Assembly (NCBI GenBank): GCA_026417375.1
Contig: JAOADJ010000018.1
Location: 1-64,000, forward strand
Origin: Melioribacteraceae bacterium
GTDB taxonomy: Bacteria; Bacteroidota; Ignavibacteria; Ignavibacteriales; Melioribacteraceae
Direction: 5' to 3'
Length of the DNA stretch: 64,000 nucleotides
Under the pieces are notes generated by a model. The model was not told the origin of the DNA. It did no database searches and saw nothing but the letters and a program-made list of their open reading frames with translations. The position numbers and the translations under genes were made by a program. Below, piece by piece: positions 34,556-42,678 of this stretch; position 1 is the first letter of the stretch; every line of letters begins with the position of its first letter.

Positions 34556-34942
34556 TTAATTATTAATTGTAGTAGATGTAATTCTATCTGGCCCAACCAC
34601 CATTGTAACTCTTACGTTTGTTGTTCCATTATTTCCTTTTTCATTACCGGTTCCAACTAATGTAACAGATTGAGCTGCTACAGTTGCAGTATAAACACCA
34701 TTACCAGTAGTATCTAAAGCACCTGGAAGTGTCCATCCTGTGAATGTATTTCCACCACCACCAAGAGCAGTTGGTTTTCTATAATATTGTTGTGCTAATG
34801 ATGCTAAGTTTGTTAAGTCTGCAATAACTGCATCTCTATTAGCTTGAGAACTGCTTGCTGTAAATACGTTAATACCAACTACAACAGCGATACCAACAAT
34901 GATAACGCCAAGAACGATAAGTAATAATTGTTGTTGACCCAT
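34556..34942 (-). CDS. Pilin-like protein with a non-canonical N-terminus (copy 1)
   Basis: A 128-residue protein that starts MGQQQLLLIVLGVIIVG, a long hydrophobic helix from residue ~5 to 27, like the exposed helix of type IV pilins. Amphipathic helix then follows (RDAVIADLTNLASLAQQYY), a glycine-rich ALGGGG turn and a beta-rich C-terminal half. It lacks the usual charged leader and the Glu at position 5 after the cleavage Gly. It has clear AGGAG before its ATG. A paralogue lies 52 bases upstream, and a terminator separates it from the pilus ATPase genes. Pilin function is inferred from layout and position. Confidence 0.8.
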   Translation of the reverse strand: MGQQQLLLIVLGVIIVGIAVVVGINVFTASSSQANRDAVIADLTNLASLAQQYYRKPTALGGGGNTFTGWTLPGALDTTGNGVYTATVAAQSVTLVGTGNEKGNNGTTNVRVTMVVGPDRITSTTINN

Positions 34943-34994
34943 AATGTAACTCCTATTTTGTTATTGATGATTTGTTAATTTATCAGTTAAAGAA

Positions 34995-35375
34995 TTAATT
35001 AATGTTTACAGTTCTATAATAATTTGGATAAACAGAAATTTTAACTTTTAAGCTATCAACACCTGTTACAACTTCGTTACCCACTGCCAAGATTACGACA
35101 CTATCATCATACACTTGAGCAATGTAATGCCCGGCAGCAGTAACTTGCAATTCAGGTGCAATTGACCAACCTGTAAATTTTCTTCCACCGCCACCTAATG
35201 CTAATGGTTTCAAATAATAATTTTGTGCCATAGCAGCTAAATTTACCAGTTCATTTGTAATTATTGATCTTTTACTTTCAATTGCGTTTGATTTAAAAAG
35301 ATTTATTCCGACAAAAATTGCAACACCAACTATTAAAGTTCCTAAAAGAATTAATAAAAGTTGTTGTTGACCCAA
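34995..35375 (-). CDS. Pilin-like protein with a non-canonical N-terminus (copy 2)
   Basis: A 126-residue paralogue of the neighbouring gene, sharing MGQQQLLLI, the VGIN segment, NLA..AQ.YY.KP.ALGGGG..FTGW and the strand pattern up to the C-terminal IN. The start is TTG (GGAG seven bases upstream), whereas copy 1 uses ATG. This may set lower expression. It has the same missing leader and missing Glu5. It would be the first gene of the pilus cluster, with a 218-base gap to the aspS gene holding the aspS terminator and the cluster's presumed promoter. Confidence 0.8.
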   Translation of the reverse strand: MGQQQLLLILLGTLIVGVAIFVGINLFKSNAIESKRSIITNELVNLAAMAQNYYLKPLALGGGGRKFTGWSIAPELQVTAAGHYIAQVYDDSVVILAVGNEVVTGVDSLKVKISVYPNYYRTVNIN

Positions 35376-35524
35376 TTTTTTTCTCCAATTTTCTTATATG
35401 TAATTATTACAGAATAAATTAGTGATTGCTAAACTAAACAATTATTAAACCAGAAATATTTTCAAATTAATATTAAAAAAAATTCGATTTTAATATAATA
35501 AATGGGATTTATTAATCAAATGGA

Positions 35525-35555
35525 AAAATAGGCTGACTTAATTTCAGCCTATTTT
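35525..35555 (-). terminator. Hairpin terminator after aspS
   Basis: AAAATAGGCTGA (35525-35536) pairs perfectly with TCAGCCTATTTT (35544-35555) around a 7-base loop. On the minus strand the stem ends in GCCTATTTTTCC. It starts 39 bases after the aspS stop and separates aspS from the pilus cluster. Confidence 0.85.
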
Positions 35556-35593
35556 GTAATTTTTACAGGTAAAATATATATGGAAGGAATTAA

Positions 35594-37360
35594 TTACCGA
35601 ACTTTAATGTGAAGTTCTTTTAATTGATGTTCATCTACATTTGATGGAGAATCATCCATTAAAGACATTCCACTTGAAGTTTTAGGAAAAGCAATTACAT
35701 CACGGATTGAATGTTTACCGGCAAATAACATTGCTAATCGGTCAAAACCAAATGCAATTCCACCGTGTGGCGGAGCACCATATTTGAAAGCACCCATTAA
35801 AAATCCAAACTTTTCGTTTGCTTCTTTTTCATCAATACCAAGAGTTTTAAACATTTTTGCTTGTAATTCTGAATTATGAATTCTAATACTTCCACCTGCT
35901 ATTTCATTTCCATTCATTACCAAATCATAAGCTCTTGCTCTTACTTTAGATGGATCGGTATCCATTAAAGGAATATCTTCAACTTTAGGAGAAGTAAACG
36001 GATGATGCATAGCATAAAAACGTTTTGTTTCATCATCCCACTCAAATAAAGGAAAATCTGTAACCCAAAGCAGTTTAGGATCGACATCTTCTTTAATTAA
36101 ATCCATTCTCTTAGCCATTTCTAATCTTAAGGAGCCCATTATAGAAAGAGTTTTATATTTATTTCCACTTAGAATAAAAATTAAATCTCCATTTTCTGCA
36201 TTAAGAGTTTTAATTATGTTTTGTTTTTCCTCATCAGTCAAAAATTTTGCTATTGGTGCATCTAATTCATTTTCTTTAACACGCATCCAAATTAAACCAC
36301 CAGCACCAAGTTTTTTAACAAAATCTGTTAGCACATCTAATTGATTTCTTGTATATTCTCCACAACCTTTTGCAAGCAAACCAGTTATAATTCCATTGTT
36401 TTCAATTGCTTCTTTAAATACTCTAAATTCTGTGTTTTGAAAAATATTGTTCAACGTTACCATTTCTAATTCAAAACGGAGATCTGGTTTATCGCTGCCA
36501 TATTTTTCCATTGCCTCATCATATGTAAGTCTTTTTAAAGGAGTTTCTAAATCTTTATTTAAAATTTCTTTGAAGAATACTTTCATTAATCCTTCTACAA
36601 TTTCAAAAACATCTTCTACATCAACAAAAGACATTTCAACATCTATCTGTGTAAATTCATATTGACGATCAGCTCTTAAATCTTCATCACGAAAACATTT
36701 TACAATTTGGAAATATCTATCTAGACCGGAAACCATTAAGATTTGTTTGTAAGTTTGTGGTGATTGTGGAAGCGCATAAAATTTTCCTTTATGTAATCTG
36801 CTTGGAACAAGAAAATCGCGAGCACCTTCCGGAGTGCTTTTCATTAATATAGGAGTTTCTACTTCAACAAAATTATTTTGGTCGAAATATTTTCTTGTTA
36901 ATAAATACATTTTATGACGAAGTAAAAGATTTTTTTGCATTTCAGATCTTCTTAGATCTAAATACCTGTATTTCAATCTCAAATCTTCATGAACATCAAT
37001 ATTATCTTCAATTGGAAAAGGTGTTGTTTCTGATGTATTTAGAATTATTAAACTATCAGCAACCACATCAATATTACCAGTTGGAATATTTGGATTTTCA
37101 GTTCCTTCGGGTCTTTTTCTTACTTTTCCTTCAACAGAAATTACAAATTCATTTCTAAGTTTTTTTGCCTGTTCATGTAAATTTTGATTATGAGAAGGTT
37201 CAAAAACAATTTGAGTCATTCCATATCTATCTCTCAGTTCAATAAAAATTACACCTCCAAGGTCTCTTCTTATTGCAACCCAACCATTTAATACAACATT
37301 TTCACCAATATTTATTTCACGTAATTCACCACATGTATGTGTTCTTTTCTTAAACTTCAT
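35594..37360 (-). CDS. aspS: Aspartate-tRNA ligase
   Basis: Class II aminoacyl-tRNA synthetase of 588 residues, the bacterial AspRS length. The N-terminal OB-fold anticodon-binding domain starts with THTCGELR and VVLNGWVA. Motif 2 is in FRDEDLRADRQYEFTQIDVEMSF, the bacterial GAD insertion lies in the middle, and motif 3 is AFGFDRLAML near the C-terminus. Motif 1 sits around FVEVETPIL. Whether it is discriminating (Asp only) or also charges tRNA-Asn cannot be judged without the genome's asnS and gatCAB content. It is transcribed alone from a strong Bacteroidota-type promoter and ends in a hairpin terminator. Confidence 0.98.
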   Translation of the reverse strand: MKFKKRTHTCGELREINIGENVVLNGWVAIRRDLGGVIFIELRDRYGMTQIVFEPSHNQNLHEQAKKLRNEFVISVEGKVRKRPEGTENPNIPTGNIDVVADSLIILNTSETTPFPIEDNIDVHEDLRLKYRYLDLRRSEMQKNLLLRHKMYLLTRKYFDQNNFVEVETPILMKSTPEGARDFLVPSRLHKGKFYALPQSPQTYKQILMVSGLDRYFQIVKCFRDEDLRADRQYEFTQIDVEMSFVDVEDVFEIVEGLMKVFFKEILNKDLETPLKRLTYDEAMEKYGSDKPDLRFELEMVTLNNIFQNTEFRVFKEAIENNGIITGLLAKGCGEYTRNQLDVLTDFVKKLGAGGLIWMRVKENELDAPIAKFLTDEEKQNIIKTLNAENGDLIFILSGNKYKTLSIMGSLRLEMAKRMDLIKEDVDPKLLWVTDFPLFEWDDETKRFYAMHHPFTSPKVEDIPLMDTDPSKVRARAYDLVMNGNEIAGGSIRIHNSELQAKMFKTLGIDEKEANEKFGFLMGAFKYGAPPHGGIAFGFDRLAMLFAGKHSIRDVIAFPKTSSGMSLMDDSPSNVDEHQLKELHIKVR

Positions 37361-37393
37361 AAGTAATAAAAACTCCTATTAAAATTTTAGGGG

Positions 37394-37425
37394 CAAAGAT
37401 AAACATTTATTAAAGGGACTTCAAA
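37394..37425 (-). promoter_or_regulatory. aspS promoter, Bacteroidota type
   Basis: Minus-strand TTTG (37425-37422), exactly 20 bases, then TATCTTTG (37401-37394): a perfect match to TTTG-N19-21-TAnnTTTG. It lies 33 bases before the aspS ATG, with AGGAG in between. Confidence 0.8.
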
Positions 37426-37474
37426 CAGAGAATTGTATAAATTTGAGATGTAATGAATAATTATGCATTTCGAT

Positions 37475-38686
37475 TTACTTTGTCAATATCATTTTCCTTA
37501 CTGCAAAATAATTTCCAGCCTGAAGAGAATAAAAGTAAACACCACTTGATAATTTTTTTGTAAATCTTTCATCAAAATTTATTTCATAATAGTTTGGTTT
37601 TTGTATTCCATCTACAAGTTTAAATACTTCATTTCCAAGAGCATCATATACAATTAATCTTGTGTAAGTTTCTTGAGAAAGATTATATCTAATTTTTGTT
37701 GAATTATTAAATGGATTTGGATAATTAAAAGATAAATAAAAAGCGGTGGGAGTTGTTTTTATCTCTTCAACATCTTTTTCTGTTCCGGCATATTCTGAAA
37801 GAACTGAAATTGCAAGCTTTGTCATTTTTTCATAAAAGTCTTTATTTATTTTAGAAATGTCATCGCTTGTTTGATGATAATAAAAATTAAAGTCTTTAAA
37901 ACTTTCAATCAACATAGCCGCAGTAAATCCATTTCTCCAAAATGATGCATGATCGCTTGCAGTGCTACCCGGATAATTAGTAAATAATTTTATTCCTATT
38001 TCATAGTTTTTATTTGAATCGTGAAAAACCTGAGCAAGATGAATTGAATTAACAACATCCTGAACATGAACTTCTGCAGCATAATCATTATTTGAATCCC
38101 AACCAATCATATCCAAATTAATAACAGCTATTATACTATCTTTTCTCATACTTGCTTGTTGAGCATAATATGAACTTCCTAACAAACCTTGTTCCTCTAA
38201 ATCGAACAAAGCATAAATAATTGAATAGTTAAATTGATATTTAGATAAAATTCTTGCAGCTTCAAGCACAGCAATAGTTCCACTACCATTATCATCTGCC
38301 CCGGGTGCAAAATCACCGAAAGGCATACAGTCATAATGTGCACAAATAATTACATATTGATTTGGTTTTTTAATCCCTTTTTGTATTGCATAAATATTTT
38401 GTCCATCATTTAAAAAGTCTTGCTGATAAACTGGTAACCCTATTTTTTCAAATTTTCTTTTTAAATATTGAAGTGCATAAGTATTACCCAAACTATTTCT
38501 ATGCCTTGAAGTAATACGAATATTTCCACCACCAAAAGAAGTTTCTTTATCACCGGTTAGAATACTTAAATTATTCATCAAAGTATCAATGCTTACCTTT
38601 TTAATAATTTCATTAATTACTTCTTTCTTTTGTGAGAAGATTGTGGATGAGAATAAAATTATAATTAATAATATGGCTCTTTTCAT
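37475..38686 (-). CDS. Secreted M28 family metallopeptidase with type IX sorting tail
   Basis: A 403-residue exported zinc aminopeptidase. Signal peptide MKRAILLIIILFSSTIFSQ is followed by the M28 domain. Metal and catalytic residues are visible in CAHYDC, GADDNGSG, LEEQGLLGS, NLDMIGWD and the final His in SDHASFW. From about residue 320 the chain ends in a Por-type sorting domain (NYPNPFN, YDALGNEVF, LSSGVYFYSLQAG...K), which directs export by the type IX system and surface attachment. No T9SS core gene is in the window. It lies alone between aspS and the divergent lrp gene. Confidence 0.93.
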   Translation of the reverse strand: MKRAILLIIILFSSTIFSQKKEVINEIIKKVSIDTLMNNLSILTGDKETSFGGGNIRITSRHRNSLGNTYALQYLKRKFEKIGLPVYQQDFLNDGQNIYAIQKGIKKPNQYVIICAHYDCMPFGDFAPGADDNGSGTIAVLEAARILSKYQFNYSIIYALFDLEEQGLLGSSYYAQQASMRKDSIIAVINLDMIGWDSNNDYAAEVHVQDVVNSIHLAQVFHDSNKNYEIGIKLFTNYPGSTASDHASFWRNGFTAAMLIESFKDFNFYYHQTSDDISKINKDFYEKMTKLAISVLSEYAGTEKDVEEIKTTPTAFYLSFNYPNPFNNSTKIRYNLSQETYTRLIVYDALGNEVFKLVDGIQKPNYYEINFDERFTKKLSSGVYFYSLQAGNYFAVRKMILTK

Positions 38687-38790
38687 TAGATAATTAAATT
38701 TTTCTTTCGATTATAAAATTAAAAATTTTTATTCTAAAAAGTCTTTTCAATAATACTTTTTAAATTTTTTAATAAGTCCACCAAAATATA

Positions 38791-38822
38791 TTTGACTTTT
38801 TATTAAGCATTGCCTTAATTTG
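38791..38822 (+). promoter_or_regulatory. lrp-glnA promoter with overlapping inverted repeat
   Basis: TTTG (38791-38794), 20 bases, then TTAATTTG (38815-38822), one base off TAnnTTTG. It also reads as TTGACT-N17-TTAATT. The inverted repeat ATTAAG-N6-CTTAAT (38802-38807 and 38814-38819) overlaps the -7 element and may be an operator for the downstream regulator. Confidence 0.6.
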
Positions 38823-38864
38823 TAAGGTAAATAAACATCATTAACTAAATAATTAAGAGTTTTT

Positions 38865-39338
38865 ATGTTAGACGAAATCGATATTACAATCTTACGAACT
38901 TTGCAAGAAAATGGAAGAATAAAAAGAAATGAACTTGCTGAGTTAGTTGGTTTATCAGTTCCTTCATTAAGTGAAAGAATGAAGAAATTAGAAGAACACA
39001 AAATTATTAAGGGCTATCACGCAATATTAGATCGCAAAGCTTTTCATTACGATATAATGGCTTTTGTTTTAGTTGTTATGGAATCATCAAAAAATTATGA
39101 AAAATTTGTTGAGCAAGTAAGAAAAACACCTGAAATATTAGAATGTCATTCCATACTTGGTGAAGGTTCTCATTTATTAAAAGTGATAGCAAAGGAAACT
39201 AAAGATTTAGAAAATCTGCTTTCTAAAATTCAATCGTGGACAGGTGTTGTTAAAACGGTTACAAGTTTTGTGCTTTCAACGTTAAAGGAAACAACAAGTT
39301 TAAACATTCATTCAAAAAAGGAGACAAAACATGGCTAA
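38865..39338 (+). CDS. Lrp/AsnC family transcriptional regulator
   Basis: A 157-residue feast/famine regulator. The N-terminal winged helix-turn-helix spans residues 3-60 ([47 protein letters not shown]). The C-terminal RAM domain spans ~70-145 and would bind an amino acid effector. Its 3' end overlaps glnA by eight bases, so it is very likely a regulator of nitrogen assimilation and probably of its own operon. The inverted repeat over the promoter is a candidate site. Effector identity is unknown. Confidence 0.93.
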   Translation: MLDEIDITILRTLQENGRIKRNELAELVGLSVPSLSERMKKLEEHKIIKGYHAILDRKAFHYDIMAFVLVVMESSKNYEKFVEQVRKTPEILECHSILGEGSHLLKVIAKETKDLENLLSKIQSWTGVVKTVTSFVLSTLKETTSLNIHSKKETKHG

Positions 39339-40755
39339 AAAATCTTCACCGATTGACTCGGTACTTTCATTTATAAAAACAAATAACATAAAATTTGTTG
39401 ATTTGAAATTCATGGATTTTCCGGGACAGTGGCAACATTTTACTGTACCGGTGAATCAATTTGATGTTGATTCATTTCAAACAGGATTTGGTTTTGACGG
39501 CTCATCAATTCGAGGTTGGAAAGCAATTAACGAGAGTGATATGTTAATTATTCCTGATCCAACAACAATGTTTGTTGATCCATTTATAAAAGCACCTACT
39601 ATTTCATTAATATGTGATGTATATGAACCTGTTACCAAAGAAAAATATGGACGTTGCCCAAGAAATATTGCTCAAAAAGCAGAAGCTTATTTAAAGTCAA
39701 CTGGAATTGCTGATACCGCTTATTTTGGTCCCGAAGCTGAATTTTTTGTTTTTGATGATGTACGTTTTGATAGCGGACCAAATTTTGCTTTTTATCAAAT
39801 TGATTCAAATGAAGGAAAGTGGAATAGTGGTCGCGAGGAAAATCCAAATCTTGGTTATAAACCACGTTATAAAGAAGGTTATTTCCCTGTTCCACCAACA
39901 GATCAATTAGTTGATTTAAGAAATGAAATGGTTCTTAATCTTGAAAGTTTAGGAATTGAAGTTGAAGCACAACATCATGAAGTTGCAAGTGGTGGTCAAT
40001 GTGAAATTGATATGAAATTTAAACCTTTGTTACGTGCAGCAGATCAATTATTAATGTTTAAATATGTTGTTAAAAATACTGCAATCAAAAATGGAAAAAC
40101 AGTTACCTATATGCCAAAACCAATTTTTGGTGATAATGGAAGCGGAATGCATGTGCATGTAAGTTTATGGTTAAAAGGTAAACCATTATTTGCTGGTGGT
40201 GGTTATGCAGGTTTAAGTGATACCGCTCTTTATTTTATTGGTGGATTATTAAAACATGCTCCTTCACTTTTGGCTATAACAAATCCAACTACAAATTCAT
40301 ACAAAAGATTAGTACCGGGTTTTGAAGCACCAGTAAATTTAGCTTATTCATCAAATAATAGAAGTGCATCAATAAGAATTCCATATGGAAGTTCGCCAAA
40401 AGCAAAAAGAATAGAATTTCGTTGTCCGGATCCTTCATCAAATCCATATTTAGCTTTTTCAGCTATTTTACTTGCTGGTCTGGATGGAATTCAAAACAGA
40501 ATTGATCCGGGTGAACCGCTTGATAAGGATATTTATGATATGTCACCTGAAGAATTAAAAGATGTACCATCAACACCTGAATCTTTAGGGCATGCATTAA
40601 AAGCTTTATCAGAAGATCATGAATTTTTATTAAAGGGAAATGTATTTACTGAAGATGTTATTAATACATGGATAAATTATAAAATGAGTAAAGAAGTAAA
40701 ACCAGCTGCATTGCGTCCTACTCCATTTGAGTTTGAACAATATTTTGATGTATAA
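39331..40755 (+). CDS. glnA: Glutamine synthetase, type I
   Basis: Dodecameric GSI, forming glutamine from glutamate, ammonia and ATP. At 474 residues it matches the beta subtype. Landmarks are [11 protein letters not shown] near the N-terminus, GPEAEFFVF, the metal site in [14 protein letters not shown], the ATP-binding [12 protein letters not shown] and the NRSASIRIP loop. The tyrosine that is adenylylated in enterobacterial GS is kept (DIYDMSPEE), so GlnE-type control is possible but not shown. It is translationally coupled to the Lrp-type regulator by an eight-base overlap and ends at a hairpin terminator. Confidence 0.97.
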   Translation: MAKKSSPIDSVLSFIKTNNIKFVDLKFMDFPGQWQHFTVPVNQFDVDSFQTGFGFDGSSIRGWKAINESDMLIIPDPTTMFVDPFIKAPTISLICDVYEPVTKEKYGRCPRNIAQKAEAYLKSTGIADTAYFGPEAEFFVFDDVRFDSGPNFAFYQIDSNEGKWNSGREENPNLGYKPRYKEGYFPVPPTDQLVDLRNEMVLNLESLGIEVEAQHHEVASGGQCEIDMKFKPLLRAADQLLMFKYVVKNTAIKNGKTVTYMPKPIFGDNGSGMHVHVSLWLKGKPLFAGGGYAGLSDTALYFIGGLLKHAPSLLAITNPTTNSYKRLVPGFEAPVNLAYSSNNRSASIRIPYGSSPKAKRIEFRCPDPSSNPYLAFSAILLAGLDGIQNRIDPGEPLDKDIYDMSPEELKDVPSTPESLGHALKALSEDHEFLLKGNVFTEDVINTWINYKMSKEVKPAALRPTPFEFEQYFDV

Positions 40756-40783
40756 AAATTTGCCATAGCTTCTCTTATGAAGT

Positions 40784-40823
40784 AAAAGCCGAACTAACGA
40801 TTTTATTCTGATGTTCGGCTTTT
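40784..40823 (+). terminator. Terminator after glnA, shared with the convergent gene
   Basis: AAAAGCCGAAC (40784-40794) pairs perfectly with GTTCGGCTTTT (40813-40823) around 18 bases, followed by TATTTTATT. The stem lies 29 bases after the glnA stop and touches the stop codon of the convergent methyltransferase gene, so it may serve both directions. Confidence 0.82.
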
Positions 40824-42247
40824 TATTTTATTATAATTTCCTGAGTTCTATACTCACGAGGGAATTGACTTTTTAATCCATCTTTCGAGTTAATTGCAGT
40901 ACCAATAATATCATTCCTAAACTTTATTATTTTTTGTCCTGTTACTCCAAAATCTTTTTTAATTGTTCCCCCTTTTAAATAAACTTTCATTTGTTCAATA
41001 TCTAATTCAATTATGTTTTTTGTTATTCCATTTCTGAAAATTTGAGTTGCAAGTGAATGAATCTGAATATATCCTCTTTTTTCAATCGTACCAAATTTTG
41101 AACCTATTCTTAAAAAATTATCTAACATTGGTGATTCAAAATTTTTATCGATAAAATAAATATCGTTTGCTTTTATTAAATATTTATAATGGCTTAAAAC
41201 ATTTTGTTCTATTCCAAAATAATCCGAAAGTAGTTTTAATTTTTCTTTTAATCTGAGATTATTTGAATCAATTAGTTGTATTTCATTTTTTGATTTTCTT
41301 CTTATTTCACTTTGTTCTGTTTTATCTACTTTTTTCATTTTACAAATAAAAAATCCTTCTGAATTAATTTCCCATGGAATTATTCTTTTTGCTTTTTCAA
41401 TAGATTTATCAAGCTTTTCATTTTGACAATTTGTAAAAGCCGGAGAACTTTTTATTGGTAATTGTATTTCAATAATTTCTACAGGATATTTTTTTAAGAT
41501 TTTATTTAAAACTAATTCATTCTCTTCAACCGAAAGTGTACATGTTGAATAAACAATTTCACCGCCTGTTTTACACATTTTAATTGCTGAAACAAGTAAC
41601 CGCGTTTGTAGTTCTGTAAATGTATTTAACTTGTTTTCATTCCACCAATTACTTACTTCATTTTTCTTTTGAAGAATTCCTAAAGCACTACAAGGTGCAT
41701 CAATTAAAATTTTATCGAAATAATTATCATAAATTTGATTTAACAACTCTCCTTTACCTTGTAAAATTCCGAAGTTAATCAAGTTCATTTTATCAACATT
41801 AAAAACTAAACTTTTAATACGTTCCGGTGAAATTTCATTTGCAATTAAAGTTCCTTTGTTATTCATTAATTCAGCAAGATGTGTAGTTTTAGAGCCGGGA
41901 GCAGCACACAAATCCAAAGTTTTATCGCTTGAACCTGGATTTAAAACAATAGCGGGAATCATTGACGATAAACTTTGAATATAATATTTGCCTAAAATGA
42001 AATCTAATGTTTTACCAATTAAGTTACTTCCTTCAGTAACACGATATGCAAAAGGAATATTTTCTATTTGTTCTAAATTAATTCCATAATTTTTTAATGA
42101 TGAAATAGTTTCTTCGAAGTTGAAAAAGGGGGATAATCTTAAATATGAATCAGAATCTCTTTGAATGAAATTTAAGTAATTAGTTAAATATTCTTGTCCA
42201 AAGTTTTTTAAAATATATTCTGAAATGTTTTTACTAAGGTTAATCAA
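40823..42247 (-). CDS. rRNA/tRNA cytosine-C5 methyltransferase (RsmB/RsmF, NOL1/NOP2/Sun family)
   Basis: A 474-residue SAM-dependent RNA m5C methyltransferase. The SAM motif I is LDLCAAPGSKTTHLAEL. The motif IV catalytic cysteine region is LIDAPCSALG, and the second active-site cysteine is in YSTCTLSVEENE. Motif X and the N-terminal part (DSYLRLSPFF, YRVTEG) are present. A C-terminal ~150 residues extend beyond the methyltransferase core, as in RsmF, where a PUA-like domain binds rRNA; that match is tentative. The next upstream gene ends one base before this start. Confidence 0.9.
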   Translation of the reverse strand: MINLSKNISEYILKNFGQEYLTNYLNFIQRDSDSYLRLSPFFNFEETISSLKNYGINLEQIENIPFAYRVTEGSNLIGKTLDFILGKYYIQSLSSMIPAIVLNPGSSDKTLDLCAAPGSKTTHLAELMNNKGTLIANEISPERIKSLVFNVDKMNLINFGILQGKGELLNQIYDNYFDKILIDAPCSALGILQKKNEVSNWWNENKLNTFTELQTRLLVSAIKMCKTGGEIVYSTCTLSVEENELVLNKILKKYPVEIIEIQLPIKSSPAFTNCQNEKLDKSIEKAKRIIPWEINSEGFFICKMKKVDKTEQSEIRRKSKNEIQLIDSNNLRLKEKLKLLSDYFGIEQNVLSHYKYLIKANDIYFIDKNFESPMLDNFLRIGSKFGTIEKRGYIQIHSLATQIFRNGITKNIIELDIEQMKVYLKGGTIKKDFGVTGQKIIKFRNDIIGTAINSKDGLKSQFPREYRTQEIIIK

Positions 42248-42248
42248 T

Positions 42249-42677
42249 TTAGTGTCTGATAAGTTCTAATGAATTAAAAACTTGCGTAGAAATTCTAAAA
42301 AATCCTTTTGAATTGGGCCAACGACGTTTGAAATCAATTTCCATTTCTTTTAAGAAGGAATCAATATGTTTTTCATAATCGCGAACAACTTCATAAACAC
42401 GAATATCATTTGATGGCATTTTAACTTCGCTTGGACGATAGCGGTTTGAATACATTATATATTTTGCTTTGAATTGATCATCAGTTGAAAAAATTGTTTC
42501 TCCTGCTTCATCAATTATTTGATATGTATTAAATAATGGTGGTGGAAAAATTAAAAGTTTGGTTGGTAAAATTATAGTATTTGTATCTTCATCTTTCTTT
42601 AAAAAATCATTCGGAAATTTTTTCAATTCCACGCGAATTTTATTTATCCAGGTTGCTATAAAATCTTTTTCTGTCAT
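42249..42677 (-). CDS. Hypothetical protein, 142 residues
   Basis: I recognise no family. The ORF track begins at 42710, inside the upstream gene; the ATG at 42677 (MTEKDFIATWINKIR) is preferred because it sits one base after the TolB-like gene's stop. The protein is soluble and mixed alpha-beta, with a hydrophobic motif TKLLIFPPPLFNTYQI and a later EVVRDYEKHIDSFLKEME helix. It has no signal peptide. It lies between a propeller protein gene and the RNA methyltransferase gene, one base before the latter, so it is part of that operon. Confidence 0.7.
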   Translation of the reverse strand: MTEKDFIATWINKIRVELKKFPNDFLKKDEDTNTIILPTKLLIFPPPLFNTYQIIDEAGETIFSTDDQFKAKYIMYSNRYRPSEVKMPSNDIRVYEVVRDYEKHIDSFLKEMEIDFKRRWPNSKGFFRISTQVFNSLELIRH

Positions 42678-42678
42678 T

